Origin: Halococcaceae archaeon
GTDB lineage: Archaea > Halobacteriota > Halobacteria > Halobacteriales > Halalkalicoccaceae
Direction of reading: 5' to 3'
DNA: 8,029 bases
Assembly (NCBI GenBank): GCA_007129135.1
Contig: SKWB01000233.1
Span: 1-8,029 of the forward strand
Part shown: positions 1 through 6,487 of the stretch, piece by piece
Position numbering within the stretch: the first letter of the stretch is position 1
Layout of the letters: every line of letters begins with the position of its first letter
Program-made: the position numbers and the translations under genes
Notes under the pieces: generated by a model
Seen by the model: the letters and a program-made list of their open reading frames with translations, nothing else
What the model was told of the DNA's origin: nothing
Database searches by the model: none

Positions 1-450
1 CATCGCCTGTCCCCAGCCGATGCCGACGCCGTGGAGCGCCTGCGAGCCGACGGCGATCGACGGCGCCATCGAGCGCGAGCCCTCCGGGACCTCCGCGCCC
101 TCTTCCATCCCCATCGCGTAGCACAGCAGCCGGTCGACCGGCGTCCCCCGGGCGAGGTAGGCCGCGCTCTCCCTGAACGAGGTCGTCATCCAGTCCTCTG
201 CGGCGAGCGCGCTCGCGCTCCCGATCTGGGCCGCCTCCTGGCCGACCGCCGGCGCGTAGGTCCCGATTTCGCCGCGGCGCTGGAGGGCGATGGCGCGTTC
301 TTCGAACCGCCGCGCGAGCTTCATCAGCCGGTAGAGCTCCTCGAGCCGGTCCTCGCCGAGGTCGGGTTCGAGGTCCGTATCGACGGTCCCCTCGCGATCC
401 AGTACCTGCACGTGATCGACCGTGAACTCCGCGACCGTCTCCCTGGGCAT
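1..450 (-). CDS. pdhA: 2-oxoacid (pyruvate-type) dehydrogenase E1 component alpha subunit, N-terminal part
   Basis: The first 150 codons are present; the 3' end lies outside the window. The E1-alpha/beta heterotetramer uses thiamine diphosphate to decarboxylate a 2-oxoacid and acylate the lipoyl group of E2. Family hallmarks seen are LYRLMKLARRFEERA (residues 39-53), GTYAPAVGQEAAQIGSA (63-79), LARGTP and YAMGMEEGAEVP near residue 115, and GSQALHGVGIGWGQAM at the edge. The ATG at 450 is preferred because a TATA-like element lies about 26 bases upstream, which fits leaderless transcription. The frame stays open upstream to a GTG at 588, but that extension looks low-complexity. At residues 92-97 the sequence reads FRESAA where homologues I recall have FREHG, so a usually conserved His is Ser95. 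Substrate (pyruvate, branched-chain 2-oxoacid or acetoin type) cannot be decided. Family assignment is firm; the symbol is less so because haloarchaea carry several paralogues. Confidence 0.88.
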   Translation of the reverse strand, partial: MPRETVAEFTVDHVQVLDREGTVDTDLEPDLGEDRLEELYRLMKLARRFEERAIALQRRGEIGTYAPAVGQEAAQIGSASALAAEDWMTTSFRESAAYLARGTPVDRLLCYAMGMEEGAEVPEGSRSMAPSIAVGSQALHGVGIGWGQAM

Positions 451-471
451 GCGTGACGGTCTACCCCACGG

Positions 472-480
472 CGTATAACG
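472..480 (-). promoter_or_regulatory. TATA element for the E1-alpha gene
   Basis: On the minus strand the sequence reads CGTTATACG, centred about 26 bases before the ATG at 450. This is the spacing expected of a haloarchaeal TATA box for a leaderless mRNA. No Shine-Dalgarno sequence is seen before the ATG. Confidence 0.6.
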
Positions 481-534
481 GTGTGCTCGGGGGCGGGGGT
501 GTGCTCCCGTGGCACGTCGAACGGACCCCGGTCG

Positions 535-576
535 CTCTTCCACACCCCCTTCGAGCTCTTCCACGCCCTCTTCGAG
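535..576. repeat. 21-bp tandem direct repeat, two copies
   Basis: Two adjacent 21-base units, 535-555 and 556-576, differ at two positions; both start CTCTTCCAC and end CTTCGAG. They lie about 85 bases upstream of the E1-alpha start. Read on the minus strand in the E1-alpha frame, they would encode a repeated LEEGVEE / LEGGVEE heptad-like unit. They could be part of a longer N-terminal extension, a decayed coding segment, or a regulatory repeat. Confidence 0.7.
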
Positions 577-791
577 GTAGTGCGTCACCGGCGTGTCGGG
601 TCTACAGCACCCCGCCAGGGGGGCGTGATGCGGAGGGTCGGGGTTTCGACACGGTCGACCCCGCGTTCACACCCGTAGAGCCGATCGAACGGTCCGCCCA
701 CCTCTCAGCGGTCGTTCCGGAAGTGACGTAATAGAGATAGATGGCAACACTTACCAAACTACGGGTCGAACCGAACCGGATCGCTAGGACG

Positions 792-2498
792 ATGAGCCTG
801 ACACGACTCACGCGGCGCGGGTTCGGCGCACTCGCGGTCGCCGCCGCGCTGCTCTCGGGACGAACGGAGGGGAACGAGGGGACGGACCGATCGGGTCGCG
901 GGCGGGACGGGGATACGGCCCTCACCGGGGGAGACGCCCCCCCCGGCAAGAGCATCGGGTTCTACGTCGGCTGCGAACTGACCGACGACGGCTCGACGCT
1001 GCTCGGTGGGTTCGGACACGAGCCGTCGAGTCACTGGATCGAGGTCGTCCCACGCCAGGAGCACCCGGAGGGCGCCACGACCACGGTTGGTGTCACCGAG
1101 GACGCGGACATCCCGGGCGAGCCGATCGAGATCCCGCAGGCAGCGGAGACCAACAAGTACGTCGCCTCGATGTACTCGGAGTTCTCCGGCTTCCCACCGC
1201 CGCTGACCAACGGCGGGCTCAACGAACACGGCGTCGCCGCCCGGGACATCTGGTCACCGTCGCGGCCGGAACTCGTCGAGATGGCCGAGGAGGCTGCGCC
1301 GCAGGAAGGTCCGCAGTACTCGGACCTCGCGAAGGCGGCGATGGAGCGTGCGGAGAGCGCCCGGGAGGCCGTCGAGGTCGTCGGCGGGCTGATGGACGAG
1401 CACGGCTACTCGACCTACGGCGGGAACTCGCACCTCTTCGCCGACGAGGACGAGGGCTGGGTGTTCATCAACTACGCCCACCCCGACGGCGACCTGTGGG
1501 CCGCCGAGCGTCTCGGCCCCGACGAGGTTCGGGTCTCGTACCCCGGCTACATCCTCGAGTTCCCGGTCGACCACGAGGACGACCCCGACGTCGCCGGCTC
1601 CGACGCGCTGGTAGGCTTCGCCGAGGAGCAGGGCTGGTGGGACGGCGAGGGCGACACCCTGAACCTGCACGAGGTGCTCGGGGTCGGCGAGTTCCCCGCC
1701 GAGGAGGAGGAGTACTTCTACCCCGAGTTCTACCAGGGCGCCCGCCACCCGCTCGAACGCGAGGAGGAACCCGAGGCGCTCGCACCCGTGAGCCTCGAGG
1801 ACGTGCTCGCACTGGTCAGAGACCCCCGGTGGTCGACCGACTTCGCCGGCTACGGGCAGGTCGCACACCTCCGTCCCGACGTCCACCCGGAGCTCCAGAC
1901 CCTCTGGACCGCGGTGACGAGCGCGATCACCACGCCGTTCGTGCCGATCCCGGTCGGTGCCGAGGAGGTCCCCGTCGAGTTCCGCCAGCACCGCTACATG
2001 ACGGCCAACGCCGCGGGTAACTTCCTCGACCGGGACTGGCAGCTCCAGGAGGCGACGCGCTACGCGACCCGGGAGTTCAAGCGGCTGCTCTACTTCACCG
2101 CCGACCGACCGGAGGAGTTCTACACCGACGTCGTCGGCGCGATCGAGGGCTTCGAGCGGGAGCTACTCGACGAGCGGGAATCGGTCGAGGCGGAGGCGGC
2201 GGAGCTGTTCGCGGCCGGCGACGAGGATACCGCACGGGAGCTTCTCACCGCGAACGTCGGCGAGCGGCTGCTCGAGAGCCTGCGGCTCGGGATGGCGCTC
2301 ACGGACGAGGTCGAAGCCGAGACGCGTGAGCGCTTCGGTATCCGCGAGCCGGAGGGTCGCGAGGAGGAGGGCGAGACCACCCCACCGGCCAGCCAGGACA
2401 TGGCCGAGGGGGCCTGGGGAGACATGGTCCACGCCTACGACGACGAGCTGCACGCGGGGTATCCCCGGGAACACGGCGCGTACACCGACGACGGCTGA
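792..2498 (+). CDS. Tat-exported C69-family (dipeptidase-like Ntn hydrolase) protein
   Basis: The 568-residue product resembles peptidase family C69, Ntn-fold dipeptidases whose N-terminal Cys is nucleophile and base. The ATG at 792 is chosen over the in-frame ATG at 741 because it puts a twin-arginine signal at the N terminus: LTRRGFGALAVAAALL, residues 6-21. No lipobox Cys follows, so a freely secreted protein is expected. Residues 24-52 form a Gly/Arg/Asp-rich linker. Family motifs are SIGFYVGCELTDDGST (54-69), GGLNEHGVAARDIW, and YGGNSHLFADEDEGWVF. In families as I remember them, a Cys sits six residues before the G of the VG motif; here that place is Ser54 (codon 951-953). A different Cys, Cys61, follows the VG. 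The protein may therefore be a Ser-type Ntn hydrolase, use another residue, or be inactive. The C-terminal 60 residues are Glu-rich. It is convergent with the next gene. Confidence 0.82.
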   Translation: MSLTRLTRRGFGALAVAAALLSGRTEGNEGTDRSGRGRDGDTALTGGDAPPGKSIGFYVGCELTDDGSTLLGGFGHEPSSHWIEVVPRQEHPEGATTTVGVTEDADIPGEPIEIPQAAETNKYVASMYSEFSGFPPPLTNGGLNEHGVAARDIWSPSRPELVEMAEEAAPQEGPQYSDLAKAAMERAESAREAVEVVGGLMDEHGYSTYGGNSHLFADEDEGWVFINYAHPDGDLWAAERLGPDEVRVSYPGYILEFPVDHEDDPDVAGSDALVGFAEEQGWWDGEGDTLNLHEVLGVGEFPAEEEEYFYPEFYQGARHPLEREEEPEALAPVSLEDVLALVRDPRWSTDFAGYGQVAHLRPDVHPELQTLWTAVTSAITTPFVPIPVGAEEVPVEFRQHRYMTANAAGNFLDRDWQLQEATRYATREFKRLLYFTADRPEEFYTDVVGAIEGFERELLDERESVEAEAAELFAAGDEDTARELLTANVGERLLESLRLGMALTDEVEAETRERFGIREPEGREEEGETTPPASQDMAEGAWGDMVHAYDDELHAGYPREHGAYTDDG

Positions 2499-2517
2499 GG
2501 CGGACGCGTGTAACTGG

Positions 2518-2556
2518 TCACCGGTGATCGTTGACCCGAACTGGCGAACACCGGTG
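2518..2556. repeat. Pair of CACCGGTG palindromes between convergent genes
   Basis: TCACCGGTGA (2518-2527) and CACCGGTG (2549-2556) are perfect palindromes whose centres lie 30 bases apart, close to three helical turns. They fall in the 91-base gap between two convergent stop codons. The location argues against an operator. They could act in transcription termination or be chance in GC-rich DNA. Confidence 0.4.
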
Positions 2557-2589
2557 AGAGACCGCACCCGTCCCGATGGGGGTTTCGAT

Positions 2590-3426
2590 CTATCCGGCCA
2601 GGAACCCCTCCAGGCGGTTCAGGTAGGCCTCCGGCCGGTCCTCGGGCACCCAGTGGTTCGCCCGACCGAGGCCGACGAGCTCGGCGTCCGGAATGTCACG
2701 CTCGAGTCGCTCGGCGTACTCGATCGGCTGGAACTCGTCCTCCGCTCCCCACAGCAACAGCGTCTCCGCCTCGATCTCCGAGGGATCGACCTCGGTGGTG
2801 TGGCTCGTGTTCGTCCCGATGGCGTTGCGCGAGAGCGAGACCAACGCCTCCTCTGAGTCCCACTGGGCGAGCATGGCCTCGACGAACTCCTCGCTCGGAT
2901 CCTCGCCGTAGAGGGTGTTTCGAAGGAGCTTCCGGAGCATCCCCTGGAGCTCGTCGACGTCCATCCCGTCGATGGTCTCCGGCAGCCCGAGGTCGACGAT
3001 CGTCTCGATCGGCCAGGAGTCGTAGCAGACGGCGTTCGAGAGGACGAGCTTCGACACCCGTTCGGGCTCGTGAGCCGCGTACCTGAGTCCGACCCCCCCG
3101 CCGAGGTCGTGCCCGACGAACGAGACGGCGTCGAGGTCGAGCTCTCCGAGCAGACTATCGATCATCGCCTCCTGTGCCCTGATCGAACGGTCGAAGCCGT
3201 CGTGCATCGCCGAGTTGCCGTAGCCGACCATGTCGGGTGCGACCACGCGGAACTCATCCGTAAGTGCCGGTGCGACGTCGTGCCACAGGTACGACGAGGT
3301 CGGTATCCCGTGGAGGAACAGTACCGGTGTGCCGGAGCCCTCGTCGTAGTACGCGACGTCGAGGTCGTGTCCGTCGACGTCACAGGTCGTCGTCTCCTGT
3401 CGATCGGTCCACGTCTCGTGGTCCAT
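2590..3426 (-). CDS. Alpha/beta hydrolase with Asp nucleophile (epoxide hydrolase / haloalkane dehalogenase-like)
   Basis: The 278-residue protein has a full alpha/beta-hydrolase fold signature, and its length is normal for the superfamily. Seen in order: the oxyanion-hole motif FLHGIPTSSYLW (residues 37-48); the nucleophile elbow VGHDLGGG, with Asp107 where lipases have Ser; an acid candidate in LLLWGAEDEF (Asp230); and the catalytic His in RANHWVPEDRPE (His258). An Asp nucleophile in a GHDxGG context marks epoxide hydrolases, haloalkane dehalogenases and fluoroacetate dehalogenases, which form a covalent alkyl-enzyme ester opened by water. The cap lies roughly at residues 130-200. The ATG at 3426 is preferred over the upstream in-frame ATG at 3594 because homology starts just after it and the extra 56 residues look like noise. 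GAGGTG lies almost against this ATG. No signal peptide is seen, so it is probably cytoplasmic. The substrate is unknown. Confidence 0.85.
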   Translation of the reverse strand: MDHETWTDRQETTTCDVDGHDLDVAYYDEGSGTPVLFLHGIPTSSYLWHDVAPALTDEFRVVAPDMVGYGNSAMHDGFDRSIRAQEAMIDSLLGELDLDAVSFVGHDLGGGVGLRYAAHEPERVSKLVLSNAVCYDSWPIETIVDLGLPETIDGMDVDELQGMLRKLLRNTLYGEDPSEEFVEAMLAQWDSEEALVSLSRNAIGTNTSHTTEVDPSEIEAETLLLWGAEDEFQPIEYAERLERDIPDAELVGLGRANHWVPEDRPEAYLNRLEGFLAG

Positions 3427-3578
3427 GCACCTCGGTAGATCGCCGATCCGGAAACCACCTCGCGCTGAACCTGCCGACGAGGCCCCCGAGCGTCTCCCTG
3501 GTGTTGACGCCGGCCGGTGGTGTCGACCGGTCTCGGTGGTGCCCGTCGGTTCTCGTGGGCTGGAATGGCGACAGCTAC

Positions 3579-3587
3579 CTCTATATC
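3579..3587 (+). promoter_or_regulatory. Candidate TATA element for the metallophosphoesterase gene
   Basis: The sequence ctctatatc lies about 58 bases before the ATG at 3642, within the 215-base divergent region. It would give a leader of about 30 bases. A GGTGG patch at 3624-3628 could serve as a weak ribosome binding site. A second AT-richer patch, ttaccata at 3601-3608, is an alternative TATA. Confidence 0.4.
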
Positions 3588-3641
3588 GTCCCACGACGTG
3601 TTACCATACCGAACACCTTTGGGGGTGGTTCGAACGACACC

Positions 3642-4526
3642 ATGACAGACGACACCGATCGACCGATCGTCGCCGTTTCGGACGTCCACCTCGGGACGGC
3701 ACACATCGAGGGGATCACCCCTCCGGACCGGGGTCGGTTCGAGGAGTTCCTCCGGGAGTTCCCGGACGTCCTCGGCTCCGTGCTCGGTACCACCCCGGGA
3801 CACCTCGTCCTCAACGGGGACGTAGACGACCTGTGGCGGCGAAACGTCCGCACCCTGACGCGGGAGAACTACGACATCTACGGGCTGCTTGCGGACCTCC
3901 GGGAGCGGGGTATCGAGGTCCACTACGTCCTGGGGAACCACGACTGGTACGCGAGGCGGGACCGGGAGGGTGCCGGCGGTCGAAGCGGCGTCTCGTACTA
4001 CGACACCGACTACGAGGAACGGGTGAGGCTGGCGACCAACGGGACGAACTACACGTTCGTACACGGCTACCAGTTCGACAGGCTGATACTGGGGTTCGCC
4101 CGGGCGATGGGCTTCTCCCCGCCGGAGGACGTCTTCGACGTCCTCGCGGAGTTCGACGGCGACGTCTACGGGAACGGACAGGAACGGCTGTGGAACCGGA
4201 TCAGACGGTTCGGGGAGTACCGGTACGACTTCTCGCGCTTTCGGTCGCTCCTCGAACAGGTCGACGTCGACGGGGGCGAGCGGAAACGCGACCTCGGGGT
4301 GGCGCCGAGGGGGGCGATGCGGTCCGCGAGGCGGGACCCGGACACCGACTGGCTCTGCATCGGCCACACACACGTCGGAGGTATCGAACCCGACCCGTCC
4401 GTCGAGAACGGGGGCGTCGCCAACAGCGGCGCGTGGAAGGGCGCGGAGGACAGCTTCCTCGTCCTCGAAGCGACGCCGGGCCTCTGGAGCTGGAACGACG
4501 ACGACCCGGTCCGACTGGAGACGTGA
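3642..4526 (+). CDS. Calcineurin-like metallophosphoesterase
   Basis: The 294-residue protein carries the full set of dimetal phosphoesterase motifs: SDVHLG (Asp14, His16), NGDVDD (Asp60), LGNHDW (Asn99, His100), VHGYQ (His141) and GHTHVGG (His242, His244). These residues bind two divalent metal ions and hydrolyse phosphomonoester or phosphodiester bonds. The DVHLG start and spacing recall the LpxH-like branch, but haloarchaea lack lipid A, so that substrate does not apply and the true one is unknown. No signal peptide or membrane segment is seen, so a cytoplasmic enzyme is likely. The ATG at 3642 is chosen because the core fold's first strand begins a few residues later; the frame is open far upstream only as GC-rich noise. 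It is divergent from the alpha/beta hydrolase and convergent with the fibre-like gene. A small stem, ggac/gtcc at 4529-4541, follows the stop codon. Confidence 0.88.
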   Translation: MTDDTDRPIVAVSDVHLGTAHIEGITPPDRGRFEEFLREFPDVLGSVLGTTPGHLVLNGDVDDLWRRNVRTLTRENYDIYGLLADLRERGIEVHYVLGNHDWYARRDREGAGGRSGVSYYDTDYEERVRLATNGTNYTFVHGYQFDRLILGFARAMGFSPPEDVFDVLAEFDGDVYGNGQERLWNRIRRFGEYRYDFSRFRSLLEQVDVDGGERKRDLGVAPRGAMRSARRDPDTDWLCIGHTHVGGIEPDPSVENGGVANSGAWKGAEDSFLVLEATPGLWSWNDDDPVRLET

Positions 4527-4798
4527 ACGGACGTTCGGTCCACGGGCTCCCCTCTCCGATCTCGGTCGTCGAACGGCCCCGGCCTCCCTCGTCGTTCGCT
4601 CCGTCCCGGGACCGGCCGCGGACGTGATCCTTCTCCTGCTCGATAGGCCCGGTACCCCCACGGACATGCTCGGATCCCGCCCCGATACCGAGGCCATCGC
4701 TTCGACTCCACGAGGGTTCGTCCGGAACGCTCGTAACGCCGTATTTCCCGCGGCAACGGGGTTCGACCGTCCACGAGAACCGTCTCGCCGGAGCCGAC
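4527..4798. other. Convergent intergenic gap
   Basis: This 272-base spacer lies between the metallophosphoesterase and the fibre-like gene. Open frames crossing it are antisense extensions over the metallophosphoesterase and do not resemble proteins. Apart from the short stem at 4529-4541 I see no terminator, RNA gene or repeat. Confidence 0.5.
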
Positions 4799-5917
4799 CT
4801 ACGACTCGAGGGCGGCGAGTCGCTGCTCTAACTCCGCGATTCGGTCGTCCCTTTTATCGAGCTTCTTCGACAGCCCCTGGATCGCAGCGAGTGCGACCCC
4901 TTCGGCATCGACGGTCGAGATAGACTCGTCGTCGTCGCCGAGACCGAACGTTTCGGCGAACTCCTCGGCCATCGGTCCGATATGCCTTCCGGTGCCGTTG
5001 TGTTTGAGCGTCCACGTGGTGATTTCCAGATCCTCGACCCCGTCGAGGACCGTTTCGGGATCGACCGATTCGACGTTCGTCTTCGCCGACCTAGCGCTCG
5101 TCGTGTTGAACGCTGGCGCGTAGACAGGCATCTGTGACCTGACCTCGTTCTCGCGTTGGGACCTCGCAGGAGTCTCGCTGGGATCAGCGAACACGACTGC
5201 ACCCTCGTGGAATGCATATGCTCTCCGGCCAACTGCGAACGTATGGTCTCGGAACGCGTAGTTGAAGAACCCACCAGCTACCACCGCGAAGTCGCCGTTC
5301 GCGTGGTTTCTCTGCCCGCCGCCAACAACCGCGTGTGAGCCGCTCGCCGAGTTTCCGCGTGGACCTGTCCCGCCCCCGCCTCCGATCGTGCATCGGAAGC
5401 CGAGGGCTCTGTTTCCGACCCCACCGCCGACCGTCGCGTCGGTGTTGCTGGCTTCGTTGCCCGCTCCGCCGCTGATCGTCGCCGCCTGACCGTCGGCGAC
5501 GTTGCGCCATCCCCCAGAGACTGTGTCATAGGTGCCACGGGCCTCGTTGTCCCGACCACCACCGACCGTCGCGTGTGAGCCGCTTGCCCGAAGACCGATT
5601 CCGAGAGCATCGGCCATCTCCGCCTCCACATCGGATGCCGCTTCGGATAGCGTGACGTCCACCGTCTCCGCCGTATCCTCACCGGTGGTGACGGTTTCCT
5701 CACCGGTTTCGAACCTGCTCTGTTCGCATCGCAGGTTGTACGTACCAGGTCCGACCGAGACGGAGTACGTACCGCTCTCATCCGTCGTGGTTATCGCCTC
5801 GCTCTTTTCCGTTTCGGCATCAGTAACGGTTATTACTGCTGCTTCGACGCAATCGTTTTGGTCAGTCGAGACGGTCCCTTCGATCGTTCCCTCTCTCGAC
5901 CGCATTTTTCCACTCAT
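4799..5917 (-). CDS. Fibre-like protein: Ig-like carrier domain, YadA-type head repeats, peptidase S74 chaperone domain
   Basis: This 372-residue modular protein has four parts. Residues about 10-90 (GTIEGTV, DESGTYSVSVGPGTYNL) resemble a carboxypeptidase-regulatory / Cna-B-like beta-sandwich. Residues about 112-239 are degenerate 15-residue repeats of the type xATVGGGxxNxAxG, as in the left-handed beta-roll heads of trimeric autotransporter adhesins. Residues about 265-350 match the S74 intramolecular chaperone of phage tail fibres, including HIGPMAEEFAETFG and VDAEGVALAAIQGL. The last 22 residues (KLDKRDDRIAELEQRLAALE) form a short coiled coil. S74 domains help fibres trimerise, then cut themselves off; the catalytic Ser and Lys, five residues apart, are kept as Ser274 and Lys279 in SARSAK, though the usual Asp after Ser is Ala. 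No signal peptide, membrane anchor or YadA-type anchor is seen, so export or assembly is unexplained. A TATA-like site sits just upstream. It could be a proviral tail-fibre remnant or a stand-alone fibre. Domain calls are recognised by eye. Confidence 0.8.
   Translation of the reverse strand: MSGKMRSREGTIEGTVSTDQNDCVEAAVITVTDAETEKSEAITTTDESGTYSVSVGPGTYNLRCEQSRFETGEETVTTGEDTAETVDVTLSEAASDVEAEMADALGIGLRASGSHATVGGGRDNEARGTYDTVSGGWRNVADGQAATISGGAGNEASNTDATVGGGVGNRALGFRCTIGGGGGTGPRGNSASGSHAVVGGGQRNHANGDFAVVAGGFFNYAFRDHTFAVGRRAYAFHEGAVVFADPSETPARSQRENEVRSQMPVYAPAFNTTSARSAKTNVESVDPETVLDGVEDLEITTWTLKHNGTGRHIGPMAEEFAETFGLGDDDESISTVDAEGVALAAIQGLSKKLDKRDDRIAELEQRLAALES
5201..5584 (-). repeat. 45-bp-period coding repeat (YadA-type head)
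   Basis: Within the fibre-like gene about eight units of roughly 15 codons follow each other, each with a GGG or SGG turn and a later N-x-A pair. The units beginning at residues 114, 129, 144, 159, 194 and 209 have exact 15-residue spacing apart from an insertion near residues 182-193. DNA of units at 5330-5343 and 5570-5583 shares GCGTGTGAGCCGCT on the plus strand. This points to unit duplication followed by divergence. Confidence 0.75.
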
Positions 5918-5933
5918 GACTTTTCCCCGATTT

Positions 5934-5943
5934 TTTAATAGAT
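5934..5943 (-). promoter_or_regulatory. Candidate TATA element for the fibre-like gene
   Basis: On the minus strand the sequence reads TCTATTAAA, followed by an A-rich run, about 20-26 bases before the ATG at 5917. It fits a leaderless or very short-leader mRNA and stands out in otherwise GC-rich DNA. Confidence 0.5.
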
Positions 5944-6291
5944 TCGAGGGATGATATAGCCATCTAGTGCAATTCGTGCAACCTTCGACCAGATTGCAAG
6001 AGCCGAAAACCGGTCACCTGCTACAGCTAAGATCTTCGGATCCCTCGTGAACCTGGGTCGACCGACGGTCCTCTGAACGTCGTATCGTTCTGTGGCGCCG
6101 GATCTGGCGCTCTCCTCGCGCTCGGTACCGACCGAATCGCTGACCTCTCGGCTCCCGAAGCTCACGACGTACCGTCACGTCGGACAACCCCGACTCACGA
6201 GACCGACGGGCCGTGTCGGTTTAGAACCCCGCGCAGTCGTGTGATCTCGACCAAAAACTGGGGGCCAGGGTCGGGATCGTGAACCACCTAA

Positions 6292-6487
6292 CTCGCTCAC
6301 TTCGTTCACTCTCCGTCGTTCGAATCCCCTCGTGATCGCTCCGTGACCCACGCGGTGTCGAGCAGCCCTCGCTGACGCTCGGCACTGCTCGACGTGTCGC
6401 TCGCCACAGAAGCGCCCGAGGCGGGATTTGAACCCCGGTCGTTCCGCTCGCCGTGCTCGCTTCACTCCCTGATTCAAATCCCTCGTC
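6292..6487 (+). repeat. Two degenerate ~42-bp repeats with T-arm-like ends
   Basis: The segments 6292-6335 and 6447-6487 are similar to each other. Each runs from CTCGC through a TTCACTC stretch to TTCgAATCCC or TTCaAATCCC and then CTCGT. Both read on the plus strand and end in a T-arm-like sequence, opposite in direction to tRNA-Asp. Elements of this look are scattered near tRNAs in haloarchaeal genomes as I recall; their identity is not certain. Confidence 0.5.
6410..6435 (-). repeat. Direct copy of the tRNA-Asp 3' end (att-like site)
   Basis: These 26 bases are identical to 6555-6580, which cover the T-arm 3' part, acceptor 3' strand and first trailing bases of tRNA-Asp. The copies share orientation and lie 145 bases apart. 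No tRNA sequence continues beyond the copy. Archaeal tyrosine integrases that target tRNA 3' ends leave exactly this sort of duplication, so it is probably an attachment-site remnant. No integrase is in the window. Confidence 0.65.

Larger units (their letters stand above)
451..791. other. Divergent intergenic region between the E1-alpha and C69-like genes
   Basis: About 340 bases with no convincing gene. It holds the E1-alpha TATA element and the 21-bp tandem repeat. An AT-richer patch, gtaatagagatag at 728-740, could be the core promoter of the C69-like gene, giving a leader of roughly 35 bases before the ATG at 792. I see nothing recognisable in 577-727. Confidence 0.5.

Noticed and set aside
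31..456. 141-codon plus-strand open frame at the left edge
   Set aside because: It is antisense to the E1-alpha gene, whose motifs are unmistakable, and the peptide is Arg/Pro-rich noise.
1254..1991. 245-codon minus-strand open frame inside the C69-like gene
   Set aside because: It is a GC-driven shadow of the real gene, with repetitive Val/Leu/Gly/Glu content and no recognisable domain.
4529..4541. ggac/gtcc stem after the metallophosphoesterase stop as a terminator
   Set aside because: The stem has only four pairs and no T-run follows it, so it is too weak to call.
3162..4697. 511-codon minus-strand open frame antisense to the metallophosphoesterase
   Set aside because: It mirrors the high-GC codon pattern of the plus-strand gene, its peptide is Arg/Pro/Val-rich with no motif, and the plus-strand product has a complete set of catalytic motifs.
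5935..6165. 76-codon minus-strand frame just upstream of the fibre-like gene
   Set aside because: It resembles no known protein, its end overlaps the candidate TATA element of the fibre-like gene, and no ribosome binding or promoter signal is clear. A small hypothetical protein cannot be fully excluded.
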